Assembly (NCBI GenBank): GCA_018056245.1
Contig: JAGPFZ010000018.1
Span: forward strand, 1-41,655
Reading direction: 5' to 3'
DNA length: 41,655 bases
Source of the DNA: Bacteroidales bacterium
GTDB taxonomy: Bacteria; Bacteroidota; Bacteroidia; Bacteroidales; VadinHA17
The translations under genes were made by a program, and so were the position numbers. The notes below the pieces were generated by a model. It saw nothing but the letters and a program-made list of their open reading frames with translations. It made no database searches and was not told the origin of the DNA. Numbering within the stretch: the first letter of the stretch is position 1; every line of letters begins with the position of its first letter. Below, piece after piece: positions 34,501 to 41,100 of the stretch.

Positions 34501-34854
34501 ATAATCGTCTTCGGAGAAGGTGACAAGTCCGATGTTTGTTTGTTTGTACTCGGACTGTTTGTTGAATATGATGAATATTAGCCTTTTTTCGAGTGGGTAA
34601 TCGAAGTAATCCTCTATTTCTTCAATCTTCTTTATCGCATAGTCGGCTGTGTATTTCGCAAGCTCCCTTCCTTCTTCTTTGAAATAACAGTCAATGTTTT
34701 CGAACCTGTAAAATGACCAGTAATAATCGTAATATTGAACCCTGTTCTTTCCGAATGTCATCTGCATGCCATTATAAAATTGTCCTGAGGCCGATAAGTA
34801 CATAGCGACTGCAACAGATAACATGATTAGTTTTATTTTGAAGGACCTGGGCAT
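31570..34854 (-). CDS. Peptidase-MA-like / TolB propeller / outer-membrane barrel fusion
   Basis: 1094 residues. Order: signal peptide (about 1-24); a region resembling the gluzincin peptidase MA domain (about 40-285), including the C-terminal hallmark MPDWYLKGLANYAGYGW at 176-192; a TolB/PD40-like propeller (about 300-560), with repeats such as VKISPDKKYIAYVTN, VLDFSYSPDGTRLVLSG and DDLSPSFLKGSNSEIIFTSNR; a linker; and a C-terminal Omp85/BamA-like barrel (about 700-1094) ending VFYLSFSLDF with terminal phenylalanine. Peptidase MA proteins normally have HExxH before that hallmark; here the position reads IAEVIINEIFAD, so zinc-peptidase activity is probably lost. I infer an outer-membrane protein with a periplasmic binding module. 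Such fusions are usually annotated TolB-like; the substrate is unknown. Confidence 0.85.
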   Translation of the reverse strand: MPRSFKIKLIMLSVAVAMYLSASGQFYNGMQMTFGKNRVQYYDYYWSFYRFENIDCYFKEEGRELAKYTADYAIKKIEEIEDYFDYPLEKRLIFIIFNKQSEYKQTNIGLVTFSEDDYNLGGYSRIIKNKVLLYYEGNRVAYQKQIGSSIAEVIINEIFADADVRDRTSSSQSFTMPDWYLKGLANYAGYGWDYEVENRVRDGFKSKKYKNINNLQYDDAIYAGQSFWRFIGSQYGDAIIPSIVYLTKIYKNINDGFLYVTGQKLKDLLKEWQEYYKAEFEDDNANPPVKDEHLKKSKKEQIFQQVKISPDKKYIAYVTNDWGRKRIWIYDMETGKTKIIFRAEPKYEHKTDNSYPVIAWHPNSNMLTFINEEKSQLRIYFYRVPEKSTENRLFLSLDKVLDFSYSPDGTRLVLSGVKGGFTDIYIHTIASGTNEQITYDLPDDLSPSFLKGSNSEIIFTSNRMTDTLSNKADPFEKLGLIYDIFSYDLNSKSNVLTRLTEGQYNDHYQPVSTGKQNISYIGNNTGIYNRFSAKFDSTISFIDTVTHYRYYISSLPTTNYDRNIIYHDVVGNPEYYGEVLFNQDRYYLRKGEISSGIQIKETELPVTNFRKEQIELLHKADSIERLRQWLLVEDKKRRDTLKKPLYEYYAKDEPIDINHYIFEKEKQNYYEQLWKKDFMNIDLETDTLKLPLIRIYQPSFYNNYIATQIDFSFLNNSYQPFNGGSPYFNPGTNLLTRIGILDLFEDYKVTGGFRFAGNFDSNEYLLLIENLKGKYDKQLLYHRMTFNSSDDEYNYFKIHSDNLYFSLAKPFSPVLALKGTISYRLDKYVNLSTSVQSLNSGDIMKHWASLKGELIYDNTRKRSINIYYGTRYKIFGEYYKELTQKKSDMIVLGADFRHYTKIHRELIWANRFAASTSYGPTKLIYYLGGVDNWMGYLFSNIPMFDQSLGVNPNYNYGFQALATNMRGFSQNIRNGNSFALINSEIRWPFIRYFAGHPLRSNFLNSLQIVGFGDLGTAWSGKSPWSGENSYDRDIITNGPVTVYLDTNKEPIVGGFGAGLRAQILGYFIRADFAWGVENHYILPMVFYLSFSLDF

Positions 34855-34917
34855 CGTGGCATGAATGCTGTTAAACTGTTTTCAATATACTCAAATTCTA
34901 TTCCAAAACAACGGAAA

Positions 34918-34925
34918 CAAAGCTA
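34918..34925 (-). promoter_or_regulatory. -7 box upstream of the TolB/barrel gene
   Basis: On the minus strand TAGCTTTG fits TAnnTTTG; no good -33 box is seen. The leader to the ATG at 34854 would be about 57 bases. Confidence 0.4.
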
Positions 34926-35278
34926 ATATATTCTATCGAGAGAATCGGATTAAAATAAATTAAATATTGTCTTATAACAATTAACAACAAATCATAAATG
35001 ATATTTTCTTATCACGAACTTAATTTATGTTTAATGCAGGTGTGTTGAACAAGGTAAGGGGGGAGAAGAGGGGCGAAGGAAAGGCAGGGTGGATTGGAGA
35101 TACTGATTGTAAGCATAGGGAATAAAAGTGTATGAGCCAAAGGATAAAATTTTACAATAATTATTAATTTTATATTTTCAAAAAATGGCCTGTAATTTGT
35201 ATACAATGCAACAAAATTGAAGAAATATTAGTTATAATAATATTTAAAGTGTAATCATTAATTAAAAATATACTACTT
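34926..35278. other. Divergent gap with purine-rich block
   Basis: Gene-free region before the DUF1573 gene. Bases 35053-35100 are strongly purine-rich on the plus strand (GGGGGGAGAAGAGGGGCGAA and following), in contrast to the AT-rich flanks. I see no exact TAnnTTTG box for the DUF1573 gene; GTAATTTG near 35191 is the nearest. Confidence 0.4.
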
Positions 35279-36355
35279 ATGAAGAGGGTATTTTCAGTTT
35301 TTCTTGTTTCTGTTTTTGGGGTTGTTTCATTATTAGCACAACCAAAAATACAGGTTTCTGAATATGAACACGATTTTGGAGTTTTCAGGGAAGACGCCGG
35401 CCGGCAGACATATAATTTCGAGGTGACCAATATCGGCAATGCACCTCTGGTTATTCAGAATGTTGTGGCATCGTGCGGCTGTACAACTCCAACATGGACA
35501 AAGAGCCCTATACCGCCCAACGGGAAAGGCGTGATAACAGCAATTTACGACCCTGCCGGAAGGCCGGGTGCATTCAATAAAACACTTACTGTTTATTCCA
35601 ATGCAAATCCCGGGCAGGTGGTTCTTGTAATTAAAGGAGAGGTAAAAGAGCGGGAAAAGACTATCGAGGAGCTTTATACCTGGCCTGTCGGACAGGTGAG
35701 ATTCGAAAGTAATCATCTTGCATTCACCACAATTAAAAAGAGTGAAAAGAAGATAAGGGTGATGCCTGTTATTAACACCTCGAAAGAACCTGTGAAAATC
35801 GAATTCGACGGACTTCCGGCACATCTCCAGCTTAAAGCCAATCCCGAAACGCTTAAGCCCGGTCAGAAGGGTGTTATCGAAGGCACTTACGATGCAACGA
35901 AAAATAACGGATGGGGCACGGTTACCGATGTGGTGAGAATTAAGCTCAACGGGGAATTGCAGAACAATACATATCTATATGTTTCTGCAAATCTCGTGGA
36001 AGATTTTTCATCTCTTACAAAAGAAGAGCTTGCAAATGCACCAGTTTTTAAAGTTGCTTCTGCAACTGTAGATCTTGGAGATATGCCTCCTTCTACAAAT
36101 AAGGAGGTTGAATTTAAGTTTACTAACGAAGGCAAGAGTGACCTTATAATAAGACATATACGTTCTACATGCGGTTGCACTGCCGTTAATCAGAGTAGCA
36201 ATATCGTAAAACCCGGAGAATCGGGTTCTATAAAAGCAACATTCAATTCCGGTTCTTATAAAGGAAAGGTAACAAAGGCAATATATGTTTACACGAACGA
36301 CCCGTCAAATTCGGAGGTCATACTTATGCTTAATGCAAATGTAAAGGCAAATTAA
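35279..36355 (+). CDS. Exported protein with two DUF1573 domains
   Basis: 358 residues. Signal peptide (about 1-20, VFLVSVFGVVSLLAQ), then DUF1573 copy one (about 28-120: YEHDFGVFREDAGRQTYNFE, VVASCGCTTPTWTKSPIPP, GAFNKTLTVYSN) and copy two (about 262-356: VDLGDMPPSTNKEVEFKFTN, IRSTCGCTAVNQSS, GKVTKAIYVYTND). A third, cysteine-free immunoglobulin-like segment lies between them. Each DUF1573 copy has the CGCT motif. These ASPM/MSP-like beta-sandwich domains occur widely in Bacteroidota exported proteins; the role is unknown, perhaps binding or scaffolding in the periplasm. The gene ends 30 bases before a terminator shared with the convergent response regulator. Confidence 0.92.
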   Translation: MKRVFSVFLVSVFGVVSLLAQPKIQVSEYEHDFGVFREDAGRQTYNFEVTNIGNAPLVIQNVVASCGCTTPTWTKSPIPPNGKGVITAIYDPAGRPGAFNKTLTVYSNANPGQVVLVIKGEVKEREKTIEELYTWPVGQVRFESNHLAFTTIKKSEKKIRVMPVINTSKEPVKIEFDGLPAHLQLKANPETLKPGQKGVIEGTYDATKNNGWGTVTDVVRIKLNGELQNNTYLYVSANLVEDFSSLTKEELANAPVFKVASATVDLGDMPPSTNKEVEFKFTNEGKSDLIIRHIRSTCGCTAVNQSSNIVKPGESGSIKATFNSGSYKGKVTKAIYVYTNDPSNSEVILMLNANVKAN

Positions 36356-36375
36356 ACAGCTCGATTTTAATATTA

Positions 36376-36417
36376 GAAAAACCTGGCGCCGTTGAATCTG
36401 ACGGCGCTATTATTTTG
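36376..36417. terminator. Bidirectional rho-independent terminator
   Basis: GCGCCGT (36386-36392) and ACGGCGC (36401-36407) form a 7-bp stem with an 8-base loop. On the minus strand it is followed by GGTTTTTC, on the plus strand by a T-rich run. It lies between the DUF1573 gene and the response regulator gene. Confidence 0.75.
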
Positions 36418-36418
36418 C

Positions 36419-37126
36419 CTAATATCTTTCTTCTTCTTCTTTTTTTTCTTTCTGGTTCGTCACCTCCTCGAGTATGAATCCTGTACCTCTTACTGTACGA
36501 ATATCGATTCCTTTATCCTCCGAAAGGTATTTCCTGAGCCGACTTATGAACACGTCCATGCTCCTTCCAAGAAAATAATCATCCTCTCCCCATATTTCAG
36601 TAAGGATATCTTCGCGAGTTAAAATTTTATTTTTATTAATAATGAAATACCTTAAAAGCTGAGCTTCTTTCAATGTAAGTTTTTCTTTCTTTTTACCTGA
36701 AATCAGCTCGAGTGTATTGAATTTAAGCACTGATTTTGAAATGTAGTATTCTTCATTTGCCGATGAGTAAGCTCTTTTAAGAATGTTATTGATTCTCAGG
36801 ATCAATACTTCAGGGTCGAAGGGCTTTGTAATATAGTCGTCGGCCCCAAGTTTAAGTCCTCTCACAATATCTTCTTTCAGACTTTTTGCAGTTAGGAAAA
36901 TAAAAGGCATTTCCGGAGCAGCATTCTTTATCTTTTCGGCAAGTGTAAAACCGTCCATTTCAGGCATCATAACATCAAACACGCAAATATCTGGCTTCTC
37001 GGTATTAAACATTTCCCATGCTTCTTTTCCATCCCTGGCAAGTTTCACGTCGAATCCGTTTATGGTAACATATTGTGCCAGGATATTTCCAAAATCCCTG
37101 TCGTCTTCTGCAATAAGTACTTTCAT
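36419..37126 (-). CDS. Response regulator, OmpR/PhoB family
   Basis: 235 residues. Receiver domain (about 1-118): VLIAEDDRDFG with the acidic pair, phosphoacceptor D51 in CVFDVMMPEMDGF, FLTAKS and the lysine in DDYITKPFDP. The C-terminal winged helix (about 140-230) has KEAQLLRYFIINKNKILTREDIL, then RSMDVFISRLRKYLSEDKGIDIRTVRGTGFIL, typical of OmpR-type DNA binding. A short charged lysine/glutamate-rich tail follows. It is 15 bases after the kinase gene, and the pair should form one operon. Its likely DNA target, by analogy with PhoB/PhoP-type regulators that bind direct repeats of 11-bp period, is the TTAAC array at 38731-38757. Confidence 0.93.
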   Translation of the reverse strand: MKVLIAEDDRDFGNILAQYVTINGFDVKLARDGKEAWEMFNTEKPDICVFDVMMPEMDGFTLAEKIKNAAPEMPFIFLTAKSLKEDIVRGLKLGADDYITKPFDPEVLILRINNILKRAYSSANEEYYISKSVLKFNTLELISGKKKEKLTLKEAQLLRYFIINKNKILTREDILTEIWGEDDYFLGRSMDVFISRLRKYLSEDKGIDIRTVRGTGFILEEVTNQKEKKEEEERY

Positions 37127-37141
37127 ATCAATGATATTTAA

Positions 37142-38530
37142 TTATTTCGGTATAATAATAGTAAAGCAACTTCCTTCTCCGAGTTTACTTGTAACCGTTA
37201 CTGTTCCGCCGTGAGCTTCAGCGATTCTTTTCACGTAATAAAGCCCGAGCCCAAGCCCTTTTGTCTTGTGAATGTTGCCCTGGCTTACACGATAGAACTT
37301 ATCGAAGATATGTTTTTGATCCTGTTTACTTATTCCTATTCCGTTGTCTTCGATGGAAATAACGATATTATCTTTGATTAGTTTCCCCTCCACCTTTATC
37401 ACAGGTTCTTTATTTGAATATTTTACTGCATTGGAAAGCAGATTGTTAATCATAGTTGTAAAATATACGACATCAACCTTTGTTTTTATTCTGCTTAGCT
37501 CATAATTTTCGATAATGATGGTATTATTGTTATTGCCACTCCTGAAACTACTCACTATATCGTGAATGAATTCCTGTATTTCGACTTCTTTCTTATCGAG
37601 CTGAAACTGGGTTCTTTCCCACATGCTGATTTCAAGAATCAGATTGATAAGCTGGTTGAGATGAACACTCTGTTTACCGATAAGCCTTGCAGTTTCTAGT
37701 ATTTTGTTTTCATCTTTTCTTATCTGCTCCATTTCGAGTGTTTTCCCTGCAACGGTGATGGTCGAGAGAGGCGTTTTTATTTCATGCGTCATGTTATTGA
37801 TGAAGTCGGTTTTGAGGTTCGAAAGCCTTTTCTCTTCCATGAGGTTATGGTAAGTAATTATGAATATCACCATTACTACCAGTATGCTGAAAATACTCAT
37901 AGAAAGATAAATAGACATTTCTCTTAAAACCATTTTCTGTTTATCTGAGAAATCAATATAATAATCGAAGCTTATTCTGTAGTAGTTATCCTCTCTGAAA
38001 AATCGGTTTACAAGAATTCTTGTTTTTATGCTCGAGCGGGATTCCACATCTGAAGCCGGCTTTGCAGCAAATAAATCAGGATTGGCATATATTTCGAGTC
38101 TATTGTCAAAATCGAGAAACTGGAGGTAATTTATTACAATATCATTCGAGAAGTCACTCTCGAACCCCTGAGTTTGGAAATAATCTTTAAGGTAAGGGGT
38201 GAGGTTTTCGAGTTCGGTAAGAATCTTTATTACTGCTTTTAATGCATCATCCTTGAGTTTTTTAAGCTCCGACGAGTCTTTTATCATCTTATATTCCTGA
38301 GTCATAATTTCTTTCGAATAGTTATTGAGCAGTTCAAGAGCATTTTCAAAGCCGTCAGTTCTCCTCATTCTATTAAGCTGTTCCATAGCCTCCTGAGAGA
38401 GCAGTTTGTATTTAAGGTCAAACATCTCATTCTTATCCGTCCAGATATCTTTTGTGATGAATATCTGTACTAAAATCAAAATCACAATAGAAACGATTCC
38501 AAAAATTAATATACTATTTTTCTTTTCCAT
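37142..38530 (-). CDS. Sensor histidine kinase
   Basis: 462 residues from the ATG at 38530; an upstream ATG at 38581 would add 17 residues. Two membrane helices (about 6-26 and 206-228) enclose an extracytoplasmic sensor region of about 180 mostly helical residues (ELLNNYSKEIMTQEY, ALKAVIKILTELENLTPYL) with no family I can name. The cytoplasmic part has the phosphoacceptor histidine H249 in NNMTHEIKTPLSTI, N box MINNLLSNAVKYS, G1 VISIEDNGIGIS, and G2 GLGLGLYYVKRIAEAHGG. There is no HAMP domain between the second helix and the histidine domain. The partner regulator follows. The signal is unknown; the neighbouring exported protein at 38817 is a possible target or sensor partner. Confidence 0.93.
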   Translation of the reverse strand: MEKKNSILIFGIVSIVILILVQIFITKDIWTDKNEMFDLKYKLLSQEAMEQLNRMRRTDGFENALELLNNYSKEIMTQEYKMIKDSSELKKLKDDALKAVIKILTELENLTPYLKDYFQTQGFESDFSNDIVINYLQFLDFDNRLEIYANPDLFAAKPASDVESRSSIKTRILVNRFFREDNYYRISFDYYIDFSDKQKMVLREMSIYLSMSIFSILVVMVIFIITYHNLMEEKRLSNLKTDFINNMTHEIKTPLSTITVAGKTLEMEQIRKDENKILETARLIGKQSVHLNQLINLILEISMWERTQFQLDKKEVEIQEFIHDIVSSFRSGNNNNTIIIENYELSRIKTKVDVVYFTTMINNLLSNAVKYSNKEPVIKVEGKLIKDNIVISIEDNGIGISKQDQKHIFDKFYRVSQGNIHKTKGLGLGLYYVKRIAEAHGGTVTVTSKLGEGSCFTIIIPK

Positions 38531-38659
38531 GAAATTTTCAATGACATAAAAGTACTCAATTTTCTTTATTTCATATTTCATTCTGTATCTATCAGTTCAA
38601 AATCTACTGGTTCTCTTATTAACAAATTTTGAATAGAATTTTTAATTCAGGTTTTTCTA

Positions 38660-38730
38660 TATTGTCTCCCTCTTCTTAGCTTCCCAATGCTTCCAACTGT
38701 CTCCTCTAATCGGTGGAAGGAGGTGAAGGA
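38660..38730. other. Intergenic low-complexity block
   Basis: The 5' part of the 286-base divergent gap before the TTAAC repeats. A pyrimidine-rich stretch (CTCCCTCTTCTTAGCTTCC, 38666-38684) is followed by purine-rich GGTGGAAGGAGGTGAAGGA (38712-38730). No promoter for the kinase stands out here. Confidence 0.35.
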
Positions 38731-38757
38731 TTAACCTTATATTAACCTCGTGTTAAC
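38731..38757 (+). promoter_or_regulatory. Three TTAAC direct repeats, 11-bp period
   Basis: TTAAC occurs at 38731-38735, 38742-38746 and 38753-38757, exactly 11 bp apart, so all on one face of the helix; two continue as TTAACC. A -7-like TAATTTTA (38780-38787) stands 22 bases after the last repeat, so the third box would sit where a -33 element is expected, as with an activator site. The ATG of the downstream gene is at 38817, with AAGAGG just before it. Direct repeats of this spacing are the usual sites of PhoB/OmpR-type regulators; B. subtilis PhoP uses TTAACA-like repeats. Confidence 0.6.
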
Positions 38758-38816
38758 ACAAACCATAATATTTGTATTGTAATTTTACACTATCAACTAA
38801 TCAATAAGAGGTAATT

Positions 38817-39509
38817 ATGAAAACAAAAATTATTAATTCGGTAATAATATCATCCCTTGTTATTATGAGTTTGTCAGGAGGGTTAAGCATTGCTCAGGAT
38901 AAAACCCTGACGGATAAGGAAAAGGAAGCCAGGCTTCAGCAGGCTATTGAGGAGAGGAGGAAGGTGATGGAAGAGGAGACAAAAGTTATTGAACAGCATG
39001 CAGGAGAATTAGAAAAGCAAAAGATTTATATTCAGGAAGGGGAACGTTCGACCGGTCGTGCCAGTCAAGACAGTCCTCCAAGAAGTGACAGATCATTTTA
39101 TGTTGGCCGCGAAGGAGTAAATCAGCCCTTTTATGCTAATCCTCAGGATTTTGGATTTAATGTATGGAGAGGAAGCGGAGATTCCGAAAGAACCTCATTC
39201 GAGTTTGCAAAAAGCGTTAAAGAATCGTCGTTTTCACATCAGTTCTCATTCGAAGTCGAAGAAAATGTTAAGAATGTTGTAATGAATATCAGTGGCGATT
39301 GTAAGGCTGGAGAAATAAAAGTGAAGATAATTATGCCGGGCGGGAAAACCTATTCGGATATTGTGATAGATGAATTGGGAAATCTCAACTGGAGGAAATC
39401 TTTTACAATTTCCGATGAAGAAAACAAGGACAAGATAGGCGAGTGGATTTTTAAGGTTGAAGCCGTAAAAGCTACAGGCTTTTTCAGAATATCTCTACAG
39501 TCTTACTAA
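38817..39509 (+). CDS. Uncharacterised exported protein beside the two-component system
   Basis: 230 residues. A signal peptide (about 1-26, SLVIMSLSGGLSIAQD) is followed by a charged coiled-coil-like helix (about 30-75, KEKEARLQQAIEERRKVMEEE, then VIEQHAGELEKQ). A linker (about 75-130) is rich in S, G and R with little structure. The C-terminal beta-sandwich-like domain (about 135-230) has HQFSFEVEENVKNVVMNISG, GEIKVKIIMPGGKTY, ELGNLNWRKSFTI and IGEWIFKVEAVKATGFFRISLQSY. I have a faint memory of this C-terminal pattern in other Bacteroidales but no family name. It probably acts in the periplasm. The TTAAC array lies 60 bases upstream. A terminator follows at 39521-39566. Confidence 0.75.
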   Translation: MKTKIINSVIISSLVIMSLSGGLSIAQDKTLTDKEKEARLQQAIEERRKVMEEETKVIEQHAGELEKQKIYIQEGERSTGRASQDSPPRSDRSFYVGREGVNQPFYANPQDFGFNVWRGSGDSERTSFEFAKSVKESSFSHQFSFEVEENVKNVVMNISGDCKAGEIKVKIIMPGGKTYSDIVIDELGNLNWRKSFTISDEENKDKIGEWIFKVEAVKATGFFRISLQSY

Positions 39510-39520
39510 ATTTTCATCAT

Positions 39521-39566
39521 AGCAGGCCGTTTAAAGCAGAGTAGCAGAGCGGTCTGCTTTGTTTTT
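39521..39566 (+). terminator. Rho-independent terminator
   Basis: AGCAGGCCG (39521-39529) pairs with CGGTCTGCT (39550-39558) with one G-U wobble and a 20-base loop, then TTTGTTTTT. It follows the stop of the exported protein gene by 11 bases. Confidence 0.65.
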
Positions 39567-39609
39567 AAGTTTTAGGGCTTTATAAAACGATATTAATACC
39601 TGATAGCCA

Positions 39610-40104
39610 TTATTTTGGAATAATGTCAGCTGGCGGCCTTCTTTTGAAAATTTTATTTTCCGTAGAATCAAAATAAGGATCCCATAATGGATTCATTAGA
39701 AATTCCGATGTTTTATTATTGAAATAGCCCAGAATATGTTTTGCCGATACAGTATAAACAATTTCATCATTATCGTTCAACCATGGCTTTTCGGTACTCA
39801 TAACTTCTTCCACAGGGATATCGAGCATATTTGAAAGCCTTATGTACCTTTCATAAGTTTCCTTTGGAATTGCAATTACTATTGTATATATTCCATATTC
39901 TTTTCTCTGAAAAAGAAAATAAGTTATTTCAATCGGCTCTTTAGGATTAACCCTGTCGGTTGAGTGCGGAAGCTGACTTTCATATCTGAACCCTTCCTTT
40001 ATTATTTTTTCTGCAATATTCTGTTCACTAGTATTATGAAGGAAGAAATAACAATCATCAAATTCTGAAAGGATTTCGCCAAGTATTTCTCCCTTGTTTT
40101 TCAT
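39610..40104 (-). CDS. Hypothetical protein, possible ADP-ribosyltransferase-like fold
   Basis: 164 residues, no signal peptide. The N-terminal half, CYFFLHNTSEQNIAEKIIKEGFR (about 18-40), has the H-x-T then helix then EGF pattern also found in ART-fold proteins such as toxin- or KptA-like ones, and ITYFLFQRKEYGIYTIVIAIPKETYE (about 60-85) reads as two strands and a helix. The second half ends in a positively charged tail, KRRPPADIIPK. I cannot place it in a named family, and the catalytic E of ART enzymes is not obvious, so the fold call is weak. It stands alone between two plus-strand genes; no promoter box is clear. Confidence 0.6.
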   Translation of the reverse strand: MKNKGEILGEILSEFDDCYFFLHNTSEQNIAEKIIKEGFRYESQLPHSTDRVNPKEPIEITYFLFQRKEYGIYTIVIAIPKETYERYIRLSNMLDIPVEEVMSTEKPWLNDNDEIVYTVSAKHILGYFNNKTSEFLMNPLWDPYFDSTENKIFKRRPPADIIPK

Positions 40105-40189
40105 CCGGCACTGGCTATAATAAAAATATTTTTAAAATTAATTTATATTATTTTATTTTCAACATTCCTGAACTTAAAGATTAACATGT

Positions 40190-40197
40190 TAAATTTG
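40190..40197 (+). promoter_or_regulatory. -7 box of the metal transporter operon
   Basis: TAAATTTG matches TAnnTTTG. No good -33 element is visible. Transcription would start near 40203, about 16 bases before the ATG at 40219. I see no evident Zur/MntR-type dyad. Confidence 0.45.
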
Positions 40198-40218
40198 CAT
40201 TATTTTAACCGTAATTAA

Positions 40219-41100
40219 ATGCGTAAGGTACTTTTTATTATTCCATTTATTGTTCCATTTTTTTTCTCGTTTTCCTGTTCATTACATAAGACAAATGAAA
40301 AAAGCGATATTATTACTGTAAGTATATCTCCATTTGCCTTCTTTATTGACAGGATAGGCGGAGAAGATTTTCAGGTTAATATAATGGTACCACCCGGCTC
40401 CGACCCTCATATATACGAGCCTTATCCTTCTCAGGTAGCCGCTCTCAGTAATTCGGCTGCATATATAAGCAACGGCTTACTCGATTTCGAAATTGCATGG
40501 CTTGATAAATTCTATTCTGTAAATAGCAAAATGAAGAAGCTTAATCTTGCCGACTCAATTGAACTTATTAACACTGAAGATCACGGACATGGAATAAATG
40601 CTGATCCGCATTTCTGGCTTGCTCCGCTTTCAGCAATGAAAATAGCCTCTTCCGTAAAATGGCTTTTGTGTGAAATTAAGCCGGAAAAGAAAGATAAATA
40701 CGAACAAAACTATTTTCTTCTAATTGATTCTATTAAAGCTATTCATAATAAAGCTTTGAGACTTCTGACTCCCTTTGCAGGAAAGCCGGTTTTTGTTTAT
40801 CATCCAACGCTTGGATATCTTGCAAGAGATTATGGTTTTGTGCAGATTTCCATCGAAAAAGAAGGTAAGGAACCATCTCCTTTATGGCTAAAAGAAGTTG
40901 TTGATAAAATTTTGGAAAATAATATCAGTGTAATTTTTGTGCAGAAAGAGTTCGATAAAAGAAATGCCGAAGTAATTGCCGATGAAACGGGCGCACGCAT
41001 AATTGAAATCAGCACTCTGTCGCGCGACTGGTTTAGCGATATCAATCAGCTTATTGATTGTATTTATCTTAGCTTCACAGATAAACAAATTATAAAATGA
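40219..41100 (+). CDS. Zinc/manganese ABC transporter substrate-binding protein (ZnuA-like)
   Basis: 293 residues. The signal peptide (about 1-19) may be a lipoprotein signal (SFSC, C20, a weak lipobox). The cluster A-I fold is clear: ITVSISPFAFFIDRIGG, then the first metal histidine in VPPGSDPHIYEPYPSQVAAL, the second in ADPHFWLAP, and the third in FVYHPTLGYLARDYG, with IFVQKEF near the fourth site. A short histidine-containing loop, EDHGHG, before the second histidine resembles the zinc-collecting loop of ZnuA, so zinc is favoured over manganese. It delivers metal ions to a membrane permease. Its stop overlaps the ATPase gene (ATGA), so the two form one operon. Confidence 0.92.
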   Translation: MRKVLFIIPFIVPFFFSFSCSLHKTNEKSDIITVSISPFAFFIDRIGGEDFQVNIMVPPGSDPHIYEPYPSQVAALSNSAAYISNGLLDFEIAWLDKFYSVNSKMKKLNLADSIELINTEDHGHGINADPHFWLAPLSAMKIASSVKWLLCEIKPEKKDKYEQNYFLLIDSIKAIHNKALRLLTPFAGKPVFVYHPTLGYLARDYGFVQISIEKEGKEPSPLWLKEVVDKILENNISVIFVQKEFDKRNAEVIADETGARIIEISTLSRDWFSDINQLIDCIYLSFTDKQIIK

